Part shown: in pieces, positions 17,191-24,949 of the stretch
Numbering within the stretch: the stretch's first letter is position 1
How the letters are laid out: each line of letters starts with the position of its first letter
Source: Streptomyces sp. TSRI0281
Lineage (GTDB): Bacteria > Actinomycetota > Actinomycetes > Streptomycetales > Streptomycetaceae
DNA: 64,000 bases
Assembly (NCBI RefSeq): GCF_001905125.1
Contig: NZ_LWLE01000010.1
Location: 1-64,000, forward strand
Direction of reading: 5' to 3'
Position numbers and translations under genes: made by a program
Notes under the pieces: model-generated
What the model was told of the DNA's origin: nothing
Database searches by the model: none
The model's input: the letters and a program-made list of their open reading frames with translations, nothing else

Positions 17191-18279
17191 ATGGCCAGCC
17201 TGGGCGAGCCGTTCACCGTGGGCGATCTCGTGCTTCCCAACCGCATCGTGATGGCCCCGATGACCAGAATGCAGTCCCCCGGCGGCGTGCCGGGCCCGGA
17301 CGTCGCGGAGTACTACGCCCGCCGGGCGGCCAACCAGATCGGGCTGATCATCACCGAGGGCACCTATATCAACCGCGCCGCCGCCGGCGCGTACGAGGAC
17401 GTTCCCCACTTCTACGGTGAGGAGCCCCTCGCCGGCTGGGCGCACGTGGTGCGGCGGGTGCACCAGTCCGGCGGCAAGATCATTCCGCAGCTGTGGCACA
17501 CCGGGGTGGTGCGCACCGTTACCGAGCCGCCCGCCGAGGGGCCGTCCGGGCTCGGGCTGGACGGTGCCCCGACGGGGAGAGTCATGACCCAGAAGGACAT
17601 CGATGACACGGTGGCCGCCTTCGCGGAGGCCGCCGCGGAGGCCGAGCGGCTCGGGTTCGACGGCATCGAACTGCACGGCGCGCACGGCTACTTGATCGAC
17701 GACTTCCTGTGGAGCGGTACCAACCGGCGTACGGACCGCTACGGCGGCGCCGCGGCCTCCCGCGCCCGCTTCGGATCCGAGATCGTGCAGGCGATCCGCG
17801 CCGTCGTCAGTCCGGGATTCCCGGTCTTCTTCCGGCTCTCCCAGTGGAAGGTCGGCAGATACGAGGCCCGGACCGCGGAAAATCCGGACGAGCTGGCGCA
17901 GTTGCTGACCCCGCTGGCCGACGCCGGTGTCGACGCGTTCCACGCCTCCACGCGCCGCTACTGGCAGCCCGAGTTCGACGGCAGCGGCCTCAACCTGGCC
18001 GGCTGGGTGCGCAAGCTCAGCGGCAAGGCCACCGTGACGGTCGGCTCGGTCGGCCTGAACCAGCAGTACGGCGAGGGCGACTTCGCCCAGGGCTTCACCA
18101 CGAAGGCGGGTGTGACCGGCATCGACGAGCTGGTGGCCCGTCTGGGGCGCGACGAGTTCGACCTCGTCGCGGTGGGCAGGACGTTGCTGGCCAACCCGGA
18201 CTGGGCGGTCAAGACGCTGCGCGGCGAGCCGGCCCCGACCGCCCCCTACGACCCCGCCGTGCTCAACTCCCTGGTCTGA
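17191..18279 (+). CDS. Old Yellow Enzyme-family ene-reductase
   Basis: This 362-residue FMN-dependent TIM-barrel oxidoreductase has the N-terminal LPNRIVMAPMTRMQS, the substrate-binding/catalytic HGAHGYLIDDFLWSGTNRR, YGG(A) with Arg downstream, and the phosphate-binding TVGSVGLN plus VAVGRTLLANPDW near the end. Such enzymes reduce alkenes conjugated to carbonyl or nitro groups, often with NADPH. GGGAGG lies just before ATG 17191. It is divergent from the SDR-P450-CAR operon and converges on the condensation-domain gene. An unsaturated aldehyde or ketone made in this pathway would be a natural substrate, but that is inference. Confidence 0.93.
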   Translation: MASLGEPFTVGDLVLPNRIVMAPMTRMQSPGGVPGPDVAEYYARRAANQIGLIITEGTYINRAAAGAYEDVPHFYGEEPLAGWAHVVRRVHQSGGKIIPQLWHTGVVRTVTEPPAEGPSGLGLDGAPTGRVMTQKDIDDTVAAFAEAAAEAERLGFDGIELHGAHGYLIDDFLWSGTNRRTDRYGGAAASRARFGSEIVQAIRAVVSPGFPVFFRLSQWKVGRYEARTAENPDELAQLLTPLADAGVDAFHASTRRYWQPEFDGSGLNLAGWVRKLSGKATVTVGSVGLNQQYGEGDFAQGFTTKAGVTGIDELVARLGRDEFDLVAVGRTLLANPDWAVKTLRGEPAPTAPYDPAVLNSLV

Positions 18280-18320
18280 CGGCGGCCCTCGTACGGGTGG
18301 TGCTCGCCGTGGCGGCCGAC

Positions 18321-18356
18321 GCCGGGTTCGTCATGATGACGGAGGACGAACCCGGC
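18321..18356. terminator. Bidirectional terminator, 12-bp stem
   Basis: GCCGGGTTCGTC and GACGAACCCGGC form a perfect stem around a 12-nt loop, midway between the converging ene-reductase and condensation-domain genes. Confidence 0.75.
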
Positions 18357-18424
18357 TCGGTGGTGCTGGCGGACTCATGGCCGAAGGCGCCTTCCAGGAA
18401 GCTCGGAAGCGACCGCAATACTCT

Positions 18425-20263
18425 CTACTGCGCACCCAGCTCATTCTCGATGACCGAATGCCACTGGCCCATCATGCGTTGCGCCGTGGCTTCGTCGAAT
18501 ACGTTCGCATCATATTTGAGAAACACCTTGTACCCTTCGCCCTCCCGATAGAACTCCATCGAAAGCACATACTCTCCGGCGTAGGGCAGGTCGTCGAACA
18601 TCCGCAGGTCCAACTCGCCCCGGCCGGACGGGGCATCGTTGGTGAGCAGGTCGGCGCCGTCGAAGTTCTGGAACAGGAAGTTCGTCAGTACCAGCGGTTC
18701 GTGCTCCGCTCCCAGCGCGCGGGTGATCTCCCGCAGTGGATAGGCGCCGTGCTCGATACCGGCGACCACCTTGCGCTGCAGGGATCTGAGCAGCTCGGGA
18801 AAGGTGCCGGTGGCCTCGCAGCGGATGGGCAGGCAGTTCACGAACTGGCCGACCACGTCCTTGAACCGCTCCTCGTAGCGGGCGGCCGCGGTCAGGCCGA
18901 GGATCAGGTCGCTCTGCCCGGTCAGCCGGTGCAGGAACCGCACATGCGTCGCGAACAGCACCGTGGCGACACTGACCCGGTGTTCCCTCGCCCTGTCGGC
19001 GAGTGCGGTGACCAGCGTCGGCGACAGCTTGATCATCGCCACGTCCACGCGGGGCATGCGCTTCGGGTCGTAGGGACGGTCGTACGGCAGCGCGAGCGTC
19101 GTACGCGGTCCTGCCAGCTCACGGACCCAGTGGTCCCGGTGCCGCTGCGCCCGTCGGCCGCCGAGCATCGCCTCCTCCCAGGCGACGAAGTCGCCGTAGG
19201 TGGCTCGGCTCAGGCTTCCCCCGCCCCGGTAGGCGTCCTTGAGCGTGCGGATCAGGACCGCCGTCGACGTACCGTCCATCAGGATGTGGTGCACGGTGAT
19301 CATCAGAAGGCGACGCCGCCCGGCAAGGGAAACCAGGTGTGTCCGGACCAGCGGGCCGGTTGCCAGATCGAACGGGACGTCGACCAGCGCCCGCAGCTCG
19401 GCCAGTTGCCCGACGCGTGAGGTGGCCACGAGGCCGACCCGGTCGAACGACGGGGCCCTGGCCGGGTCGATGTCCATGTACGGCACGCCGTCCCGCTCGC
19501 CGAAGACCGCGCTCAGCACGGGGTGGATCTCCGTCTGGGCGCGGATGGCCCGTTCCAGGGCCGCTTCGTCCAGGCTGCCGTGGATCTCGAAGAGGATCGG
19601 GAGGTTGAAGGCGGTCGGCTCCGGCCAGCGCTGCTGGTCCCGGTACATGGTCAGTTGACCGCGCGAGAGGTTCCACCGTTGGTTCCACCGTTCGCCCGCC
19701 GTGCCCGTGAGGAGGCGGGGGCGCGGGCCGTCGATGGATTCGCTGTCGCGAGGCGGGGTGACGGAGAGGGCGTCGCCGGAGTCCTCGCGCGGGGCACCGG
19801 TGAGCTGGAGAGCGAACGGGTACGTCGGCAGCGACACGACCCGGCGGGGCTCGCCCCGGTGCAGGCGCTCCCAGTCCACCTCGACGCCGGACGCCCACAG
19901 TGCCGCGAGGCTGGACAGCCTGCCGGCGGCGATCCACCGCTGTACCAGCAGTTCCGGCAGAGCGCTGTCGCCGGTGATCTGCGCGAGCAGACCGCCGGAA
20001 GCCTCGACGGTGCCCCGGCGTCCCCGGCCCGTACGCAGGCTGGTCCGCAGTTCCGCGGTCGACGACACCACGACCGCGTACCGCTCGGTCATCGCCGTCC
20101 GTCCGGCCTGGAGCGTGAAGGCCAGGTCGGCGAGGTCGGTGTCGGGGTGACGGTCGAGGAACCCGGCCAGCCGGTCGACGGACGCCGTGAGCTGTTCGGG
20201 CGTGCCCGCCGAGAGGACGACGACCTGCTCGGCACCGCTCTTCGTACCGTAAGTGGGCTGCAC
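18425..20263 (-). CDS. Condensation-domain protein with an N-terminal post-ketosynthase linker
   Basis: This 612-residue protein has two parts. Residues 1 to about 160 resemble the linker that follows ketosynthase domains in polyketide synthases: VVLSAGTPEQLTASVDRLAG, LADLAFTLQAGRTAMTERYA, then WASGVEVDWERL and the hallmark VVSLPTYPFA. Residues from about 195 are an NRPS-type condensation domain with VHHILMDGTS (HHxxxDG, near 322), GDFVAWEE and VGQFVNCLPIRC. No KS, AT or carrier domain is present. Stand-alone condensation domains form amide or ester bonds between a carrier-bound acyl group and an acceptor. GTG 20263 is chosen for the GAGGA 7 nt upstream; GTG 20284 is an alternative. It lies 62 bp after the LysR gene on the same strand. 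Confidence 0.85.
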   Translation of the reverse strand: MQPTYGTKSGAEQVVVLSAGTPEQLTASVDRLAGFLDRHPDTDLADLAFTLQAGRTAMTERYAVVVSSTAELRTSLRTGRGRRGTVEASGGLLAQITGDSALPELLVQRWIAAGRLSSLAALWASGVEVDWERLHRGEPRRVVSLPTYPFALQLTGAPREDSGDALSVTPPRDSESIDGPRPRLLTGTAGERWNQRWNLSRGQLTMYRDQQRWPEPTAFNLPILFEIHGSLDEAALERAIRAQTEIHPVLSAVFGERDGVPYMDIDPARAPSFDRVGLVATSRVGQLAELRALVDVPFDLATGPLVRTHLVSLAGRRRLLMITVHHILMDGTSTAVLIRTLKDAYRGGGSLSRATYGDFVAWEEAMLGGRRAQRHRDHWVRELAGPRTTLALPYDRPYDPKRMPRVDVAMIKLSPTLVTALADRAREHRVSVATVLFATHVRFLHRLTGQSDLILGLTAAARYEERFKDVVGQFVNCLPIRCEATGTFPELLRSLQRKVVAGIEHGAYPLREITRALGAEHEPLVLTNFLFQNFDGADLLTNDAPSGRGELDLRMFDDLPYAGEYVLSMEFYREGEGYKVFLKYDANVFDEATAQRMMGQWHSVIENELGAQ

Positions 20264-20325
20264 GGGACACTCCTCGACGGTCACATGGATTTCTTCTCAA
20301 CATTTACGCCGAAGGGTTTTCCGGT

Positions 20326-21255
20326 TCACACGAGGGAATTCACCTCATGGCCGGTCGAGACTGCCGATCTCAGCACTTCGAAGAAGGCTCTGCCGCGGCT
20401 GCTCAGCGTCAGATCGGGCATCATGGCCACACCGAGGGACACGGAAGGAATGTCCCCGGCGATCTCGACCGCCCGCACCCTCCCACCGCCCAACGTCATC
20501 GCGTGCGAGGCGCGTTGATACATCAGAGCGAACCCGGAACCCTCGGCCACGAGCCCGCGCATCGTCTCCATGCTCGTTGTCGTCATCACCTGCGGCATGC
20601 GAACGCCGGCGCGAGCGAACATCTCCTCGAAATGCTGGAGGACGGCCGGAATGTTCAGAGCGACCAGCGGACGCGCGGCCAATTCACTCAACCCGATGGA
20701 GCCTGACCTGCCCATCGGCTCGCTGTCGGCCACCAGGGCGTGGACGGGCAGGTCGGCCAGCGGGTGAAACTTGGAGCCGACCGACAAGAAGTCATACGTC
20801 ACCGCCAGTTCGCATCGGCCGTCCTGCAAGAACTCCAGGAGCCGATCCGCGGATTCCTCGTAGACGTTCAACTGCAGCGCGACATGCCGCTCCTTGGTCG
20901 TCCGGTGGACCAGGGGCAGCAGAAAAGGGGCGATCGAGGAGAAGAATCCGACGTCGAGCCGGCCGGCGGTATCGCTCGCCAGGGCGTCCCCCTGGGCCTT
21001 GAGGCTCAGGGCCTGCCCCAGCAACGCACGTGCCTCTCCCAGGAGGTGCCGACCGCTGGGAGTGAGGGTGACCCCGCGTGCGTGATGGCGAAGAAGCAGC
21101 TGCACACCGAGCTGGCGTTCCAGCCTCATCACCGCCGACGAAACCGTAGACTGTGACGCACACAGCTTCTCCGCGGCCTCCGATATGTTGCCGAGTTCAG
21201 CGGATACAACAAAATATCGCAGTTGCGTAAGACTGAAGCCCAGGCGATCGGTCAC
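20326..21255 (-). CDS. LysR-family transcriptional regulator
   Basis: This 309-residue regulator has an N-terminal winged HTH (LTQLRYFVVSAELGNISEAA, ASQSTVSSAVMRLERQLGVQ) and a periplasmic-binding-like effector domain (about 95-305). Length and layout are standard. The frame opens with GTG 21255; upstream sequence contains CGGAAG as a weak binding site. It is followed by the condensation-domain gene and belongs to the CAR locus by position. A pathway intermediate is the likely inducer, and the divergent region at 16799-17190 a possible target. Neither is shown by the sequence. Confidence 0.93.
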   Translation of the reverse strand: MTDRLGFSLTQLRYFVVSAELGNISEAAEKLCASQSTVSSAVMRLERQLGVQLLLRHHARGVTLTPSGRHLLGEARALLGQALSLKAQGDALASDTAGRLDVGFFSSIAPFLLPLVHRTTKERHVALQLNVYEESADRLLEFLQDGRCELAVTYDFLSVGSKFHPLADLPVHALVADSEPMGRSGSIGLSELAARPLVALNIPAVLQHFEEMFARAGVRMPQVMTTTSMETMRGLVAEGSGFALMYQRASHAMTLGGGRVRAVEIAGDIPSVSLGVAMMPDLTLSSRGRAFFEVLRSAVSTGHEVNSLV

Positions 21256-21367
21256 CGTGCACTTCCGAAGACCTTTTCCCGGGGTCCGACCATTCGCCTG
21301 TCATACGCGGCGGAGCTGTTGTCCGATTCGGGGTCGATGGCGTCCCGACCGGCAGGAACGGTTTCGG

Positions 21368-21463
21368 TCACCGCGACCAGCTCTCGCGTCGGGCGCACCG
21401 GACATTCCCCGGCCCCGGAAACATTACAGGCGCGCGAACAATGGGCATATGGGCGATGGCCAT
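21368..21463 (-). CDS. Possible 31-residue leader peptide
   Basis: ATG 21463 is preceded by a strong GAGGAG 10 nt upstream and opens a 31-codon frame (MAIAHMPIVRAPVMFPGPGN, ending with RRESWSR) that stops 112 bp before the LysR gene. The good start context contrasts with the weak one of lysR. It could be a leader peptide or a small independent peptide; I recognise no family. It may also be chance. Confidence 0.35.
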   Translation of the reverse strand: MAIAHMPIVRAPVMFPGPGNVRCARRESWSR

Positions 21464-21885
21464 GATGACAACTCTCCTCAGCCCCGGTCGGCGACGAGCA
21501 GAAAGTCGGGAACCCCTCCACCTTAGGGTGATCGCGTTTTTGGACGTGCCCCACTATTTGGACAATCGTCAGGTGGCCAAAGGGATTCGTCGGTGAGGAC
21601 GGACGGGGCGCCGCCGGGTGGCTGTCGCAGAAGCGCCGGGAAGACCCTTTCCGTGTGCCGGTGCGTGGGAGAAAAGCGGGCTCACCACTGGCGTTGTCAG
21701 CGTTCCGCACCACACCTCGGTACTTCACCGGGCACCCGTTCAGGTGTCGGAAGTACGGTCGGCCGGACCACCGTCCATGTCATTCCGGCCAGCGGCGCCG
21801 CACGCCGACGGCGGGGCGGGTGTCCGGTAACCGCCCGGCGCGCCCTCAGCACTCCCCGAAGCGTCACGTCGGGCGCCGGGCATCA

Positions 21886-21916
21886 GGTGGCGCCCCGGAT
21901 TCTCCGGGGCGCCACC
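21886..21916 (-). terminator. 14-bp hairpin beyond the DUF5682 gene
   Basis: GGTGGCGCCCCGGA and TCCGGGGCGCCACC are perfect complements with a 3-nt loop. It lies about 180 nt downstream of the last gene of the MoxR/VWA operon and is the first strong terminator-like structure there. Confidence 0.65.
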
Positions 21917-21986
21917 GAGAGCCGGTCCGACGTGCGGGGTTGCCTGCCCCCTCGGGACCGGGCGTCGGACGCCAGGGCTTCAGGAC

Positions 21987-22071
21987 GCCCGACGTCGGGA
22001 CTCAGGGTTCCCGGCGCCAGGGCTTGGTACCCGGCGCCGGGGCTTCGGGATGCCCGACGTCGGGACTCAGG
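21987..22071. repeat. 65-bp-period direct repeat
   Basis: GCCCGACGTCGGGACTCAGG occurs at 21987-22006 and again at 22052-22071, each containing the palindrome CCCGACGTCGGG. Between and around them are further GGCGCC-rich near repeats. The block lies right after the stop of the DUF5682 gene. Confidence 0.7.
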
Positions 22072-22093
22072 CGCCAATCGGGGCCCTCAGGCG

Positions 22094-24949
22094 TCAGGCG
22101 TGCGTCAGCAGTGCCTCCAGTGCCGCCGCCGTGTCCGGGTGGCGGCCGGCGAGGACCGCGCCGCCCGACGACGGGCCGGCGGCCGAGGTGTCCCACGTTC
22201 CGTCGCAGCCGAGCAGCTCCGCCACGCTGTCACAGGTCGCTGGGTGGGCGGCGAGCAGCGCGGCGCGGCTGCCCCCGGCGGGCGCCCGCGGTGGCGCCAC
22301 CGGGTCCGGCTGGGCCTGCCACGGCGGCACCCACGCGTCCAGTGTCGCGAGCCGGCCCGGAAAGACCCGTCCGGCCTCACGGATCAGCAGCGGGGCGAGC
22401 TCGGCGCCGTCCGCACGCAGCGTGCCGATCAGGGTCGGCAGCCAGGGCAGCAGCACCGGGTCCGGCAGCCGTGCGAACGCGTTCGACACCGCCTCCACGA
22501 CGAAGTCGGCCAGCTGCGGCACCGGGTCCAGCGCATGCAGGAATCCGCTGAGGTAGCGCGGATAGACCTGCACCACCAAGGGGTCGGCCAGCAACGCGTC
22601 ACACCGTGCGCGCAGTTCCGTACGGGAGAGCTGCCCGAGCTGCACCTGCGCCGCCCACAGCAGCGCCACCTTCGGCGGCTCCTGCGGATGCGACTGGGCG
22701 AAGGCCAGCTCCAGCTGGGTACGGTCGCAGCCGAGCGACAGCGCCAGGCTCTCCATGCTGAACAGGAAGCCCAGCATCGCGGCGACCTGCCGGGCGGTCG
22801 CCTCCTCGTCGGTGAACGCGGTCGGCAACAGGGTGCAGTAGTGCGCGTACCCCGTTTTGGCGAAGGACTCGATCCATGACGGAAGCACCGGACGGCTGAT
22901 CCGGTAGTACGCCAGCAGTCTGCGCACCCGGCGCAGCACCTCCGGCGCCCCGTCGACGCTGCGTTCGGTGGCCAGCACCTCCAGGGCACGGGTGCCCAGC
23001 TCATCGGCGAGACGGCCGCCGCGCAGATGGAGTACCGCGTCCTCGACGGCCTCAAGGACGGTGGCGGTGGTCGCGTTCGGGGCGTAGGCGGTGCGCCTGA
23101 GGCGCTGTTCCAGGACCTGCTCGATGCTGACGCCTTCGTAGCCGAGCTCGATGAGCGCCCGTTGGTGCGTGCCCAGCGCCAGGTCCCAGGACTCCTGGAT
23201 CGAGCGCTTGCCGAGCTCCCGCTCCCCCATGATCGGCCGGGCGGCGCCGTCCGGCATGAGGCGGCGCAGCATCCAGAGCACGTCGGAGCAGTGCTCCAGC
23301 TCCGGCCGGGAGGACATGTCCAGCAACGCCCGCCGCACACCGCGCTGCTGGAGCTTCAGATTCAGCGGCTCCAGCCGGTCGTGCACGTCGCGGGCCAGCG
23401 GCGGCAGGGAGTCGTAACCGACCTGGCCGACCCGGTCGCCGCCCATCAGGATCTCCACCAGGCGGCGCACATCGCGCCGGCCGGGCACGGTCTCCTTCTC
23501 GATGCAGGTGATCGCCGCGTCCTGGAAGTCGTACGGCGTGGGCCTGGCCCGGTCCCGCATCCCGGCCAGCAGGATCGATGTCTCGAACACGGCGATCGCG
23601 TCGGCGGTGGAGGCGAGATAGCCGTTGCGGCGCGCGGAGCGCACGATCTCGACCGACCAGCCGAGCAGTTCGGCCTCGTCCAGCCGGTCGAGTGCGGGTG
23701 GGCGTCGCAGGAAACCGGAGAGCTTGTCCGTGGAGATGTCCGGCGCCGCGCCGGGGACGGCCGGAGCGGCGGCCTTCCGAGGCTTCGCCGGCTTCTTGGT
23801 GCCCGCCTGTCCCGCCAGCCGGAACGGCTTCACCCCGGTGCGCTTGAGGTTCATCGCCCACTGGGTGGCGGCGATCGACACGGAGCCTGCGGCGAGGCCG
23901 AACTGGGCCTCGATCGCCGCGTGGCTGGACGGGATCAGACCGTGCTGCCAGGTGGTGGCGCTGGGCGGGCTGATCTCGAAGCCGCCGGTGCCGTGGACGC
24001 CGAACTCCTCGACGCGGCTGGAGGCGTGGAACGCGCCGCAGACGTAGAGGCAGTCCGCGGGGTCGGTGCCGGACGCGGCGAGGTGTTCGCGCATCCGGGT
24101 CCACATGTAGCGCTCCCGGTCCTCGTCCACGCGGACCCGTTCGGGGTCCCCGGGCGCCAGACGCCGGAAGAGGCTGCCGATCAGCAGCATGACCTGTCGG
24201 TAGGTGTCGTGGTCGCTGTCCCCGAGCGGCAGCTCGACGTACTGGTGCCACCACTCCGACCAGTGCCGCACCCTGCCGCGGTGCAGCAGATGTGTCTCCA
24301 GTTCGGCGAAACGGGGCCGCAGGTCGCCGATCTCCACGCCGACCGCGTCGCCGTGGAGCGCCGCCTCCTCCTCGGCGGGCGGCGCGTCCGGCTCGGCGGG
24401 CCGGGCGGACCCCGCCCCGCGCGTCTGCCACTGGAACACATGGTCCGAGGAACGGTCGACGAGGACCAGCTCGACGCCCGGTGTGTCCAGCGCGTAGGCG
24501 ATCGCCTGGTACTCGGCCGATGCCTCGGTGATCGGTGCGACGACGGACAGCGGCGCCCATTCGGCCGGGAAGCCGTCGATCTCGCTGGCGAACGCCTGTA
24601 CCGCCACCGGGAGTCTGCAGTTGCGCAGCTCGGACAGGAGCGGCGCCATGTCCTCGCACAGCTCCAGGTAGACGACCTTGGGCTGCTTCTCCCGCAGCCG
24701 CCTGGCCATCGCCGTCGCGGAGGCCGGCGAGTGGTGGCAGACGGGGAAGATCTCCAGCGGTTCGCGCACCGCCCGGTCGACGTCGTCGACCAGGCCGAGG
24801 AGGATGCCCTCCAGCGCGTCGGGGCCGTCGGCGAACTCCGCGGCGGCTTCCTGGAGCTGCGACCGCAACGCCTCGAAAGTCGCCCCCTCGCTCACGGGGC
24901 TCACGGGGCTCACGGGGCTCACGGGGCTCACGGGGCTCACGGGGCTCAC
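22094..24949 (-). CDS. DUF5682-type protein of the MoxR/VWA operon
   Basis: This large soluble protein of about 951 residues matches actinobacterial DUF5682 proteins. An N-terminal domain contains PVCHHSPASATAMARRLRE near residue 68 and KVVYLELCEDMAPLL, recalling the EreA/ChaN/TraB-like fold with catalytic His and acidic residues (a remote resemblance). A long all-helical C-terminal half follows. Start choice is unusual: seven GTG codons in tandem GTGAGCCCC units could each initiate, giving a variable Pro-Val-Ser tail. The first GTG overlaps the MoxR stop by 4 nt. The role is unknown; it is expected to work with the ATPase and the VWA protein. Confidence 0.85.
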   Translation of the reverse strand: MSPVSPVSPVSPVSPVSPVSEGATFEALRSQLQEAAAEFADGPDALEGILLGLVDDVDRAVREPLEIFPVCHHSPASATAMARRLREKQPKVVYLELCEDMAPLLSELRNCRLPVAVQAFASEIDGFPAEWAPLSVVAPITEASAEYQAIAYALDTPGVELVLVDRSSDHVFQWQTRGAGSARPAEPDAPPAEEEAALHGDAVGVEIGDLRPRFAELETHLLHRGRVRHWSEWWHQYVELPLGDSDHDTYRQVMLLIGSLFRRLAPGDPERVRVDEDRERYMWTRMREHLAASGTDPADCLYVCGAFHASSRVEEFGVHGTGGFEISPPSATTWQHGLIPSSHAAIEAQFGLAAGSVSIAATQWAMNLKRTGVKPFRLAGQAGTKKPAKPRKAAAPAVPGAAPDISTDKLSGFLRRPPALDRLDEAELLGWSVEIVRSARRNGYLASTADAIAVFETSILLAGMRDRARPTPYDFQDAAITCIEKETVPGRRDVRRLVEILMGGDRVGQVGYDSLPPLARDVHDRLEPLNLKLQQRGVRRALLDMSSRPELEHCSDVLWMLRRLMPDGAARPIMGERELGKRSIQESWDLALGTHQRALIELGYEGVSIEQVLEQRLRRTAYAPNATTATVLEAVEDAVLHLRGGRLADELGTRALEVLATERSVDGAPEVLRRVRRLLAYYRISRPVLPSWIESFAKTGYAHYCTLLPTAFTDEEATARQVAAMLGFLFSMESLALSLGCDRTQLELAFAQSHPQEPPKVALLWAAQVQLGQLSRTELRARCDALLADPLVVQVYPRYLSGFLHALDPVPQLADFVVEAVSNAFARLPDPVLLPWLPTLIGTLRADGAELAPLLIREAGRVFPGRLATLDAWVPPWQAQPDPVAPPRAPAGGSRAALLAAHPATCDSVAELLGCDGTWDTSAAGPSSGGAVLAGRHPDTAAALEALLTHA
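24891..24949 (-). repeat. Tandem GTGAGCCCC repeat spanning the start codon
   Basis: Six complete 9-nt units and a partial seventh run in tandem through the 5' end of the DUF5682 gene. Each unit supplies an in-frame GTG, and unit changes keep the frame. The outermost GTGA overlaps the stop of the MoxR gene. Confidence 0.9.

Larger units (their letters stand above)
21464..22093. other. Intergenic region with hairpin and direct repeats
   Basis: No gene is supported. The right half is composed of G+C-rich inverted and direct repeats (see 21886-21916 and 21987-22071). The AT-richer left part (21520-21590) probably carries the promoter of the leftward lysR transcript. Confidence 0.5.

Noticed and set aside
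24891..24949. CRISPR or coding artefact from the 9-mer repeats
   Set aside because: The repeats are contiguous with no spacers and stay in frame with a large supported gene.
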